From: Pacificimonas aurantium
GTDB lineage: Bacteria > Pseudomonadota > Alphaproteobacteria > Sphingomonadales > Sphingomonadaceae
Length of the DNA stretch: 64,000 nucleotides
Direction: 5' to 3'
NCBI RefSeq assembly: GCF_020092905.1
Contig: NZ_JAGSGB010000002.1
Span: forward strand, 1-64,000
Made by a program: the position numbers and the translations under genes. Of this stretch, positions 41,915 to 50,318 are shown one piece after another; position 1 is the stretch's first letter, and every line of letters starts with the position of its first letter. The notes beneath the pieces were generated by a model. That model worked only from the letters and a program-made list of their open reading frames with translations, searched no databases and had not been told where the DNA came from.

Positions 41915-43375
41915 ATGCGCCGCACGCCAGCATGGGGACCGCGCGCCGCAGCGGCGGGCGTTCTGGTCTCGTCGATCGCCGTCGCCGCCTGCACGGCGTC
42001 GGCGCCACCAAGCTCGTTAGCCGATGCGCCGGCGACGGCCGCACTGCTCAGGCAGGCGCAGCAGCGGGATGCCGACCGCGCAGTGAGCCCCGCGCCTGAC
42101 ACACTGGCGGCGCAGGCCGAAGTGGCCCGCCTCGGTGGCGATCTCGAGCAGGCGGTCGCGCTTGCCGAGCAGGCCGTACGGAACCAGCCCTATCAGACGG
42201 CACCGCGGCGCACGCTCGCGCAGGCCTATTTTGCGCAAGGGCGCCTGACGGCCGCGGCCGAAGCCTATGACGATCTTCTGAAGCTGCATCCGGATGCGCC
42301 CAGCTATCAACTCGGCGCGGCGCTCACCGCGCTGGCCGACGGCCGCGTTGCCGATGCCCGGTACTGGCTGTCGCTCGCGGAAGCGCAGGATGACCTGCGC
42401 GGCGATGTTGGCCTCGCCTATGTCCTTTTGGGAGAGGAGGAGCGCGGCGTCGCCATCCTGAAGGATGCCGTGCGCAGCGGGTTCTCGACCGCCCGGACGC
42501 GGCAGAACCTCGCGCTCGCTCAGGCGCTCACCGGCCGCTGGAGCGATGCGCGCCTGACCGCAGCCATTGACCTGCCGCCGGCGGAAGTAGAGCGCCGCGT
42601 GGCCGAATGGGCCGCGCTGATGGCTAGCGAAGACCCGGCTTGGCGGACGATCACGCTGCTCGGGATTGCACCGCGACCGGGTGATACGGGGCGGCCCGTC
42701 GAGCTGGCGTACCGTGCTCCGGAAGCGCCACCCGAGCGCCACGCCGCCGCCGAACCCGCCGCTCCCGTATCTGCTCCCTCCGTAGCCGCCGCGCAGCGGG
42801 CATCCTCCTTCGATGCGCACCCCGAAGATAGCACTCCCGTGGTCATCGCTGCGGTCGACGTTCCCGCCCCTGAGCCGAAAGGCAAGGCGGCTCCCGTCAA
42901 GCAGCGAGCCCAGCTTTCGGCAGCGCGGGCGGCCTCTGCGGCAGCGCCCGCCCGTCTCATCAAGGCCTCCTCCGTGAACATCGCGCCGTCGGCACCGAAG
43001 TTCGATGCCGAGCCGGCACCCAAAGAGACGCCTGCGTCGCAGCGTGAGCCCGAAGCGCGGGCTACCTCTCCGAAACCTGTGGAGGCGGCTGCGACCCCTG
43101 ACTTGCCCGAAGCCGGGGAAGGGGACTGGCTTGTGCAGCTCGGCAGCTACGACCGCCCCGAGATCCTGGCCGAGAACTGGGCTGCGCTTAAGGTGCGGAC
43201 GCCGCTATTGTCGGATTATGAGGCGCTGAAAAGCCGCGCCGAAGTAGAGGGGCGGCTCTATTACCGTCTCTCCGTCGGACGGTTCGAGACCTCGCAGGAT
43301 GCACGCCGGCTTTGCGGCGCCTTGAAGGACGAGGGCGCAAGCTGTTTCATTCGCGAAGGAAAGTTTCGCGGATAA
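41915..43375 (+). CDS. lipoprotein with TPR-like repeats and a SPOR domain
   Basis: A 486-residue envelope protein. A lipobox ending VAAC gives lipidated Cys26. TPR-like repeats span about 60-210 (GGDLEQAVALAEQAVRNQPYQ, YFAQGRLTAAAEAYDDLLKLHP), then a Pro/Ala/Lys-rich linker of roughly 180 residues that can cross the periplasm, then a SPOR domain (about 405-482; GDWLVQLGSYDRPEILAENW to CGALKDEGASCFI). It starts 2 bases after the RHH gene stop, so parA, RHH and this gene form one operon. It is the best candidate cargo or envelope anchor of the ParA system. Confidence 0.85.
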   Translation: MRRTPAWGPRAAAAGVLVSSIAVAACTASAPPSSLADAPATAALLRQAQQRDADRAVSPAPDTLAAQAEVARLGGDLEQAVALAEQAVRNQPYQTAPRRTLAQAYFAQGRLTAAAEAYDDLLKLHPDAPSYQLGAALTALADGRVADARYWLSLAEAQDDLRGDVGLAYVLLGEEERGVAILKDAVRSGFSTARTRQNLALAQALTGRWSDARLTAAIDLPPAEVERRVAEWAALMASEDPAWRTITLLGIAPRPGDTGRPVELAYRAPEAPPERHAAAEPAAPVSAPSVAAAQRASSFDAHPEDSTPVVIAAVDVPAPEPKGKAAPVKQRAQLSAARAASAAAPARLIKASSVNIAPSAPKFDAEPAPKETPASQREPEARATSPKPVEAAATPDLPEAGEGDWLVQLGSYDRPEILAENWAALKVRTPLLSDYEALKSRAEVEGRLYYRLSVGRFETSQDARRLCGALKDEGASCFIREGKFRG

Positions 43376-43387
43376 GCGATTGCGAGT

Positions 43388-44572
43388 TCAACGGTTTACG
43401 AGATGTTCGTAGACCGGGATATAATTCGCGACAGTCCGCTCCCAGGTGCGGTTTTCCGCCACCCACTTCTTCGCCGTGTGAATACGCTCCGGCCAGCTGT
43501 CCCGGCTGGCGAGCAGCCCGGTGATCGCCTCCGCCGCCGCCGACGGATCGCCGGCCCGGAACAGGGTTCCGGTCACACCGTCTTCGATCAGTTCCTTATG
43601 TCCGCCGACGTCGCTGGCAACGACCAGCTTTTCCTGCGCCATCGCCTCCAGCGGCTTCAGGGGCGTGACCAGTTCGGTCAGCCGCATGGGTTTCCGCGGA
43701 TAGGCAAGGATGTCGACGAGCGCATAATATCGCGCCACCTCTTCCTGTGGCACCCGCCCGGTGAAGACGACATGGTCCATGACCCCCAGCCGCGCAGCCT
43801 GCGCCTTCAGCTCCTGTTCGCGCGGTCCGCCGCCCACAAGCAGCAGGCGCGCCTCGGGGCGTTCGGTCAAAATCGAGGGGAGGGCGGCGATCAGGTCGTC
43901 GAGCCCCTCATAATCGTAGAAGGATCCCAGGAAGCCAATGACCTCCTTGCCTGCAAGACCCAGGCTGGCGGCGAGTTCGGGGTCGGCGGCCTCCGGCGCG
44001 CCGAACTGCGCCAGGTCGACCGCGTTCGGCACCGCGAACATCTTGCTCGGCTCGATGCCGCGGCTCTCCAGATCGTCGAGCAGGCCCTGACAGATCGCGC
44101 CCACGGCGTCCGCATCGCGGCATGCCTGCGTTTCCATCGCCTTCGTCATGCGGAACTTGAAATCGCCCTCGCGGCCCGTGCCGTTTCCCACGGCCGCATC
44201 CTCCCAGAAGGCGCGGATTTCATAGACGATGGGGAGGTTCCTGCGCCTTGCTGCGCCGCGTGCGCCGAGAAAGGTCAGCACCGGCGAGTGGCAGTGGACA
44301 AGGTCGGGATCGAACCGATCGATCAGCCTTGCCGCCGCCTTGCCGGTGGCGCGGATCTCACCAAGCAGCGGCATTGGCCCTGAGGCCGGGCTGCGGTGGA
44401 AGGTCAGACCACCGGCCGTTTCGGGGTTCGGCCCGTCCAGGCTGTGCCGGGGAGAGGTCAGGAGGATCGGCTCCCACCCCAGGCGCTTCTGTTCCTCGAT
44501 CAGCGCGCGGGTGCGGAAGGAATAGCCGCTGTGAAGCGGAAGGGAGTGATCAAGGACGTGAAGGATTCTCAC
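43388..44572 (-). CDS. exosortase-A-associated GT4 glycosyltransferase (stp3-type)
   Basis: A 394-residue GT-B enzyme. Its N-terminus VRILHVLDHSLPLHSGYSFR is typical of the exosortase/PEP-CTERM-associated glycosyltransferase family (Daro_2409 type). The donor half carries LTELVTPLKPLEAMAQEKLVV and a helical C-terminus. GTG 44572 is the start: it overlaps the epimerase stop (GTGA) and begins exactly at the conserved sequence. It follows the UDP-GlcNAc 2-epimerase and probably uses a UDP-HexNAc sugar for the exopolysaccharide. An exosortase gene is not in this window. Confidence 0.85.
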   Translation of the reverse strand: MRILHVLDHSLPLHSGYSFRTRALIEEQKRLGWEPILLTSPRHSLDGPNPETAGGLTFHRSPASGPMPLLGEIRATGKAAARLIDRFDPDLVHCHSPVLTFLGARGAARRRNLPIVYEIRAFWEDAAVGNGTGREGDFKFRMTKAMETQACRDADAVGAICQGLLDDLESRGIEPSKMFAVPNAVDLAQFGAPEAADPELAASLGLAGKEVIGFLGSFYDYEGLDDLIAALPSILTERPEARLLLVGGGPREQELKAQAARLGVMDHVVFTGRVPQEEVARYYALVDILAYPRKPMRLTELVTPLKPLEAMAQEKLVVASDVGGHKELIEDGVTGTLFRAGDPSAAAEAITGLLASRDSWPERIHTAKKWVAENRTWERTVANYIPVYEHLVNR

Positions 44573-45660
44573 GCGCTGCGGCGCTTCAGATCTTCGACGC
44601 AGCGGCCCGCCGTCGCGCCGTCCCAATATTCCGGTCGCACGGGCGCGGGCGCGTCGCTTGCAAGAGCCTGGTCCAGTTCTCCGATCAGGCTCTCGGGCGT
44701 CACCAGCCGGTTCGTGCCCTGTTCGATGGTGATGGGACGCTCGGTATTGTCGCGCAGGGTCAGGCAGGGAATGCCGAGATAGGTCGTCTCTTCCTGCAGG
44801 CCGCCGGAATCGGTGATGATGACCTTGGCATCCTTCACCAGCGACATGAACGGCAGGTAGCTGAGCGGAGGGATCACCTTGATCCCGGCCGCCTCGATCC
44901 GGCCCAGCAGGCCGAATTCCTCTGCGCGTGCCTTGGTGCGCGGATGCATCGGAAAGATCAGCGTCAGCCGCTCTGCCGCCGCTTCCAGCGCTTCGGTCAC
45001 GCGCGTCAGGCTCGCCTTGGTATCGACGTTCGACGGGCGATGCAGCGTGACGATCCCATACTCGCCGGGTGTTACGCCCAGTTTTGCCGGGCTGTTTTCG
45101 GCGTCCAGCTTCGGCCGGATGATCTCGAAGCTGTCCATCATGATATTGCCGACGCGCGTGATGCGCTCGGACGGAATGCCTTCGGCGCGCAGATTTTCGT
45201 CCCCGTCGGGCGACGGCGTCCAGAGGACGTCCGCAAGGACATCGGTGACCAGGCGGTTCAGTTCTTCGGGCATCGCGCGGTCGCGCGAGCGCAGGCCGGC
45301 CTCCAGGTGTACGACGGGAATGTGCAGCTTGCCGCCCACCATCGCGCAGGCGGCAGTCGGATTGACGTCCCCGACGACGATCAGCCAGTCGGGCTGCTCC
45401 GCCAGCGCGATCTTTTCGTAGGCCACCATGACACCGGCGGTCTGTTCGGCATGACTGCCCGATCCGATCCCGAGATGATGATCAGGGGCCGGCAGTCCCA
45501 GGTCCCGGAAGATATCGTCGGACATGTTGGGGTCGTAATGCTGGCCGGTATGGATCAGGACCGGCGTAAAGTCCGGATCGGCCGACAGCGCATGATAGAG
45601 CGGCGCCACCTTCATGAAGTTCGGGCGCGCCGCCGCAATGATGTGCACAGTCTTCGTCAT
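44569..45660 (-). CDS. wecB: UDP-N-acetylglucosamine 2-epimerase (non-hydrolysing)
   Basis: A 363-residue enzyme interconverting UDP-GlcNAc and UDP-ManNAc. The N-terminus MTKTVHIIAAARPNFMKVAPL, GQHYDPNMSDDIF, VHLEAGLRSRD (the catalytic acid/His region), PMHPRTKA and TDSGGLQEET are family motifs. ATG 45660 starts the conserved domain; an upstream extension to 45822 is unsupported. It overlaps the GT4 gene by 4 bases and supplies the donor sugar for it. It is divergent from the ligase at 45982 (exosortase-A-type), so these form one glycan locus. Confidence 0.93.
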   Translation of the reverse strand: MTKTVHIIAAARPNFMKVAPLYHALSADPDFTPVLIHTGQHYDPNMSDDIFRDLGLPAPDHHLGIGSGSHAEQTAGVMVAYEKIALAEQPDWLIVVGDVNPTAACAMVGGKLHIPVVHLEAGLRSRDRAMPEELNRLVTDVLADVLWTPSPDGDENLRAEGIPSERITRVGNIMMDSFEIIRPKLDAENSPAKLGVTPGEYGIVTLHRPSNVDTKASLTRVTEALEAAAERLTLIFPMHPRTKARAEEFGLLGRIEAAGIKVIPPLSYLPFMSLVKDAKVIITDSGGLQEETTYLGIPCLTLRDNTERPITIEQGTNRLVTPESLIGELDQALASDAPAPVRPEYWDGATAGRCVEDLKRRSA

Positions 45661-45789
45661 CGGCCCGAAATCCCCTGCTTGCGCTCCGCCGCCGCGGCTC
45701 GTCTCTAGGCAGGGCACGGTCCCGGAACAAGAAGCACATTTGCGGGGACTTGCCGGGGCGTCCCGTTCTTGCTTGTTTCGTCGGCAGCC

Positions 45790-45963
45790 ATGATCGACAA
45801 CCTCGCCCTTCTTCTCGCCCATGTCTTCATGGGTCTGTGCCTGTTTCGCGCGATGAAGATCGAAGCGGGCGAAGAGCAGGTGCGCATGTCGAAGCCCCGA
45901 CCGAAGAGCGGGCCGAATGGGAGGCCGAAGGACAGTTCGAAGATCGGCGCCCGGCGGAAATAG
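45790..45963 (+). CDS. possible small membrane protein
   Basis: A 57-residue frame. An N-terminal hydrophobic helix (DNLALLLAHVFMGLCLF) is followed by a basic, Pro/Lys-rich tail (MSKPRPKSGPNGRPKDSS). It ends 18 bases before the ligase gene. Its ribosome site is weak. It may be a real accessory gene of the glycan locus or a chance frame. Confidence 0.4.
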   Translation: MIDNLALLLAHVFMGLCLFRAMKIEAGEEQVRMSKPRPKSGPNGRPKDSSKIGARRK

Positions 45964-45981
45964 CCGGGAAGGGGGGAGCCC

Positions 45982-47403
45982 ATGCGCGATCTGTTCCTGA
46001 TCCTGATTCTGCTCGGCTTCATCGCCATGAGCTTCCGTTACGCCTATTTCATGGCGCTTGGGTATCTGTGGGTGGATTTCCTCCAGCCCCAGCGGCTGGC
46101 CTATTATGTGTTTACCCAGTTGCCCGTCGCGATGATTCTGGGGGCCGGGGCGCTCGTTGCCTTCCTGTTCTTCGACAAGGAAAAGCGCATTCGCTTTTCA
46201 GTGCTTCAGGGCCTGGTGATCCTGCTCCTCGTCTACCAGACCATGGCAACCTTCGGCTGGTCGCCCATCGAAAGCGGGGCCGCGAAGTGGGACTGGGTCA
46301 CGAAAGCGCTGATTTTCTCGGTCTTCCTGCCTTTCATCCTGACCACGCGGGTGCGCATAGAGGCTGCGCTTGCCATCATGCTCTTCAGCACCGCGGCCAT
46401 TACCATGTCGGCTGCCGCGAAAACCGCGCTTGGAAGCTCTGGCTACGGCACGCTCGCGCTGCTGGTGAACAACAATACCGGCATCTATGAGCAGAGCACG
46501 CTGGTGACGGTGACCACCGCCTTCGTCCCGCTAGTCTGGTGGTTCTACAAGTATAACAGCTTCTTCAAACCGTCGAAGCTCACCTTCCTGATCGCGCTCG
46601 GCATCACGGTCAGCTTTCTGATCATTACCGTGGGGACGGAGGCGCGCACGGGCCTCGTCGCCATGGCGGTCATGGCGGGCATTTTCTGGTGGCGTTCAAG
46701 CCGAAAACTGCTGATCGCCGGGCTCGTCGCTGCCGTAGGGATCGGCTCTGTGCCCTTCCTCCCGGAAAGCTTCGTGGAGCGCATGTCGACGATCCAGGAC
46801 CCTACTGCGGACATGTCCGCCTCGACGCGTCTCGCCATGTGGGAATGGACGATCGACTTCGTACAGGACAATCCGCTTGGCGGAGGTTTCAACGCCAACC
46901 GGCTCAGTCAGATCGCGACGACCTTGGTTCGCAAGACCGGCGAACCCGGTTTCGAGGATGTGACGACGACGACCGTGATGGAGCAGGGGCGCGCGTTTCA
47001 TTCCAGCTATTTCGAAGTGTTGGGCGAATTCGGCTATCCCGGCTTTCTCATCTGGATCACCACGGTGATCCTGTTCTATCTGCAGTCGCGCCGCATCTAC
47101 TCGCAGAACCGGAAGGTCTGGCGCGAGATGGATGAGGACGATCCGGACAGGTCCCTGTTCGAATGGGCCATGGGCTTCGGCCAGGCCGTCTCCATATTCG
47201 TGCCCACCTATATGGTCGGTTCGTTGTTCGTTGGCATCGCCTTCCAGCCGCCCTTCTGGCACATCATGGCGCTCACCGTATCGACGGCCGCCATGATGAC
47301 CGAAAAGCGCGCCGACCGCATCGTCGCCGCGCAGAAGGAAGATGAGAAGCAAGTTCGGTCGCGCCGCCGCCGCCCGGGGGGACCGGCGACGGCAGCGGCC
47401 TAG
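45982..47403 (+). CDS. exosortase-A-associated O-glycosylation ligase (O-antigen-ligase-like)
   Basis: A 473-residue inner-membrane protein with about ten helices. The N-terminus (MRDLFLILILLGFIAMSFR) and long periplasmic loop (SASTRLAMWEWTIDFVQDNPLGGGFN) match the PEP_O_lig_1 group of Wzy/WaaL-like enzymes linked to exosortase A. The loop has the Arg and the NPLGGGFN motif typical of polymerase/ligase active regions. GGGAAGGGGGGAGCCC precedes ATG 45982. It would join lipid-linked glycan to an acceptor. It is divergent from the epimerase-GT4 pair. No exosortase or PEP-CTERM substrate is visible here. Confidence 0.85.
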   Translation: MRDLFLILILLGFIAMSFRYAYFMALGYLWVDFLQPQRLAYYVFTQLPVAMILGAGALVAFLFFDKEKRIRFSVLQGLVILLLVYQTMATFGWSPIESGAAKWDWVTKALIFSVFLPFILTTRVRIEAALAIMLFSTAAITMSAAAKTALGSSGYGTLALLVNNNTGIYEQSTLVTVTTAFVPLVWWFYKYNSFFKPSKLTFLIALGITVSFLIITVGTEARTGLVAMAVMAGIFWWRSSRKLLIAGLVAAVGIGSVPFLPESFVERMSTIQDPTADMSASTRLAMWEWTIDFVQDNPLGGGFNANRLSQIATTLVRKTGEPGFEDVTTTTVMEQGRAFHSSYFEVLGEFGYPGFLIWITTVILFYLQSRRIYSQNRKVWREMDEDDPDRSLFEWAMGFGQAVSIFVPTYMVGSLFVGIAFQPPFWHIMALTVSTAAMMTEKRADRIVAAQKEDEKQVRSRRRRPGGPATAAA

Positions 47404-47408
47404 GATCG

Positions 47409-47954
47409 TCAGCCGGTCACGGCCGTCGTGATCCCTTTGACGAAGGCAGGCAGGTCGTCGGGATTGCGGCTGGTGATCAGATTCCCGTCCACCACGCACT
47501 CCTCGTCGACAACCTTGGCGCCCGCATTCTTCAGGTCGGTGCGCAGGGTCGGGTAGGAGGTTGCCCGCTTTCCGCGCAGGATATCGGCCTCCACCAGCAT
47601 CCACGGCGCGTGACAAATGGCGGCGACCGGCTTTCCGGCTGCATGAAAGTCGCGGACGATCTTTACGGCCGTTTCCTTCGTGCGCATCTGATCGGGATTG
47701 GCGACGCCGCCCGGAATGACGAGAGCGTCATAGTCGCCGATGTCCACGTCGGCGAACGTCTTGTCGACGTCCACCGGATCCGACCAGTCGAGGCCGTCCA
47801 TGGAGCGGATTTCGCCTTTCTCCTCGGAGGCGACGTGCACAGTCGCACCCGCATCCTTCAGTTCGCTGCGCGGGTAGAACAGCTCGGATTTCTCGAATGC
47901 GTCCATGGAGATAATGAGAATCGATTTGCCGGTCATGTCGGCCATATCGGCCAT
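47409..47954 (-). CDS. DJ-1/PfpI-family protein (protease I / YhbO-like)
   Basis: A 181-residue glutamine-amidotransferase-fold protein. The nucleophile elbow is AAICHAPW with Cys114-His115, the Glu partner lies in EKSELFYPR (about Glu24), and VIPGGVANPDQM is the conserved loop. The family includes proteases and deglycase/chaperone-like stress proteins; activity is debated. ATG 47954 has an AGGACAT upstream. It is convergent with the ligase (5 bases between stops) and divergent from topoisomerase IB. Confidence 0.9.
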   Translation of the reverse strand: MADMADMTGKSILIISMDAFEKSELFYPRSELKDAGATVHVASEEKGEIRSMDGLDWSDPVDVDKTFADVDIGDYDALVIPGGVANPDQMRTKETAVKIVRDFHAAGKPVAAICHAPWMLVEADILRGKRATSYPTLRTDLKNAGAKVVDEECVVDGNLITSRNPDDLPAFVKGITTAVTG

Positions 47955-48079
47955 ATCGGATGTCCTTTCGGTTGCTTGAGCTTTGGCCGGTCAACCGGGC
48001 AGGCGGCGTCCGCGTTCCGCGCTGCGGCAAAGCAACCGGCTGCGGAACAGGCGGAAATGCCGGGCGTTCGAGCCCTCGC

Positions 48080-49081
48080 ATGAACAGCCTGCCGTCCGGA
48101 CTTGTCTATTCCCACGATACCCAGCCGGGCTTCACCCGCCAGCGCCGCGGAAAGGGCTGGGCCTATCTCGATTCCGGCGGCGCGCCCATAAAGGACGGCG
48201 CTGTCGTCGAGCGGCTGACCTCGCTCGCGGTCCCGCCCGCTTATTCGGACGTCTGGTACTGCCGCCTCGACAATGGTCATCTTCAGGCAACCGGGCGCGA
48301 CGAGCGCGGCCGCAAGCAATATCGCTACCACCCCGATTTCCGCGCCTTTCGGGAGGCCGACAAGTTTTCGCGCACCGCCGAGTTCGGTGCCAACCTTCCC
48401 GCCCTTCGCGAACGGGTGGAGGCGGATCTCAGGCGGCGAAGCCTGTCTTTCGAGCGCATGGTGGCCGCGACGGTACGCATGCTCGACGTCGGGGCGCTGC
48501 GGATCGGCAACCGAGACTATGCGCGGCTGAACGGTGCCTTCGGGGCGACCACGCTGACGAAGGACCATGCCGATGTCCGCGGCGAGAGCATCTACCTCGA
48601 ATACCGCGCGAAGGGCGGCAAGGAGCGCAAGGTCCGGCTCAGCGACGGGTCGCTCGCGCGGCTCGCCCGGCGCTGCGAGGACCTTCCCGGCCAGCACCTC
48701 TTCGCCTGGCAGGACGAAGAGGACCGGGTGCGCGGCGTCAGTTCCGATGAGGTGAACGACTATATCCGCGCCGAAATGGGCGAGGCGTTCACCGCCAAGA
48801 ATTTCCGCACCTGGCATGCCAGCGCGATCGCCTATTACGAGATCGTCAAGGCACGCGGCGACATCACGCTGAAGGCAATGCTGACTCCGGTCGCCGAACG
48901 TCTTGGCAATACCATCACGATCAGCCGCAAGTCCTATGTCCATCCTGAACTCATCGAGTTCGTGAAAAGCGGGAAGGCTGCGAGTGTGGGCGAAGCGGGC
49001 TTGCAACTGCCCCGGAAGAGCAAATATCTCGCCTCGTACGAACGCGGTCTGATCGACTTTCTGGACGGCCGCGCTGACTGA
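48080..49081 (+). CDS. DNA topoisomerase IB (poxvirus type)
   Basis: A 333-residue type IB topoisomerase. The Arg-rich N-terminal TIP domain (about 1-110) precedes the catalytic domain, with the conserved KEF-region Arg-Lys residues (RVRLGRRK-type; here RDERGRKQYRYHPDF) and FRTWHASAIAY. The nucleophile is Tyr286 in SRKSYVHP. It nicks and reseals one strand to relax supercoils without ATP. Such bacterial enzymes are patchily distributed. ATG 48080 starts conserved sequence (MNSLPSGLVYSHDTQPG). It is 19 bases upstream of the mechanosensitive channel. Confidence 0.93.
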   Translation: MNSLPSGLVYSHDTQPGFTRQRRGKGWAYLDSGGAPIKDGAVVERLTSLAVPPAYSDVWYCRLDNGHLQATGRDERGRKQYRYHPDFRAFREADKFSRTAEFGANLPALRERVEADLRRRSLSFERMVAATVRMLDVGALRIGNRDYARLNGAFGATTLTKDHADVRGESIYLEYRAKGGKERKVRLSDGSLARLARRCEDLPGQHLFAWQDEEDRVRGVSSDEVNDYIRAEMGEAFTAKNFRTWHASAIAYYEIVKARGDITLKAMLTPVAERLGNTITISRKSYVHPELIEFVKSGKAASVGEAGLQLPRKSKYLASYERGLIDFLDGRAD

Positions 49082-49100
49082 ACCAGCGGATAGGATTTCC

Positions 49101-50252
49101 ATGCAGAACGAACCCGCCGAGGGCGAGCAGATCGCCGAGGACAGCCTGCGCGTCGTCTCCGACATCGAACACTGGCTGGCGAACGACAGCATGGAGGCGC
49201 TGATCTATGTCGGCACGGCCATCGGGATTTACTTCCTGTTCGGCCTTCTTCGCGGACTGGTGAAGAAACTCATCGGGCATCCCGACCAGCTCGATCCCTA
49301 TAGCTGGCGAGAGATCATCGCCCGGCTGGTCCACAAGACCCGCAGCTTCTTCCTGGCAGCCGCCGCGGCGGAAATCGTGACGGTCGCGGTTGCGGCGCCG
49401 CCCGGCGTGACGGGTGTGGTCGAATTCCTCTTCACCATCGCGCTCGTCGTGCAGGGCGCGATCTGGGTGCGCGAGTTCGTCCTCGCCATCGTCCAGCGCA
49501 AAGCGCAGGAGCCCGACGAAGAGGACTCCACGCTGGTCAATGCCATCGGCATCATCCGGCTGTTCATCAACATCTTCGTCTGGGGCATCGCCCTGATCGT
49601 CATCCTCGACAATCTCGGGGTGGACGTCACGGCGCTCATCGCCGGTTTCGGCATCGGCGGCATCGCGATCGGCCTCGCCGCACAAGGCATCTTCTCCGAC
49701 CTGTTCGCGGCGCTCTCGATCATCTTCGACAAGCCCTTCAAGAAGGGCGACGTGATCCACTTCGGCGAAGTCGTCGGCTCGGTCGAGGCGATCGGCCTCA
49801 AGACAACGCGCGTCCGTGCCTTGTCGGGAGAGCAGGTGGTCATCTCCAACACCAACCTGCTCGGCGACAAGATCCGCAACTATGCGCTGTTCCAGCGGCG
49901 CCGCGTCGTCATGACCTTCGGCGTCATCTACCAGACGAGCCCGTCGCAGCTTCACGATGTGCAGGAGATCGTGAAAACGACCGTCGAGAATGTGCAGGGC
50001 GCGACGTTCGACCGCGTGCACGCCTTCCAGTTCGGTGGCAGCTCAATCGATTATGAGCTTGTTTTCTATTCCGAAAGTGCGGACTACACCGAGATGATGC
50101 AGCGCCGGCACGACATCATGGTCGGCATGGCCGAGCGGTTCGCGGAGAAGGATATCGACTTTGCTTATCCGACCCAGATGGGCTTTCTCGCCGGGCCGGA
50201 CGGCAAGCCCGTCGACCCGCGCGAAGTACCGGTCAACGCGCGCATCGAGTAG
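49101..50252 (+). CDS. MscS-family mechanosensitive channel
   Basis: A 383-residue small-conductance channel. Three or four N-terminal helices (for example EALIYVGTAIGIYFLFGLLR near 32) precede the pore-lining TM (VTALIAGFGIGGIAIGLAAQGIFSDLFAALSII, about 172-205) and the cytoplasmic vestibule. FKKGDVIHFGEVVGSVEAIG is the first strand of the beta domain and RVVMTFGVIYQ is the alpha-beta part. It opens at high membrane tension to release solute under hypo-osmotic shock. It is 19 bases after the topoisomerase gene and probably co-transcribed with it. An acidic N-terminus (NEPAEGEQIAED) is present. Confidence 0.93.
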   Translation: MQNEPAEGEQIAEDSLRVVSDIEHWLANDSMEALIYVGTAIGIYFLFGLLRGLVKKLIGHPDQLDPYSWREIIARLVHKTRSFFLAAAAAEIVTVAVAAPPGVTGVVEFLFTIALVVQGAIWVREFVLAIVQRKAQEPDEEDSTLVNAIGIIRLFINIFVWGIALIVILDNLGVDVTALIAGFGIGGIAIGLAAQGIFSDLFAALSIIFDKPFKKGDVIHFGEVVGSVEAIGLKTTRVRALSGEQVVISNTNLLGDKIRNYALFQRRRVVMTFGVIYQTSPSQLHDVQEIVKTTVENVQGATFDRVHAFQFGGSSIDYELVFYSESADYTEMMQRRHDIMVGMAERFAEKDIDFAYPTQMGFLAGPDGKPVDPREVPVNARIE

Positions 50253-50318
50253 CCGTTCGAGTAGGCGAAGGGTGCAGGGCGTCCGCCGGCTCTCTGGCGC
50301 CGCCCCGCTTTTCGCTGG

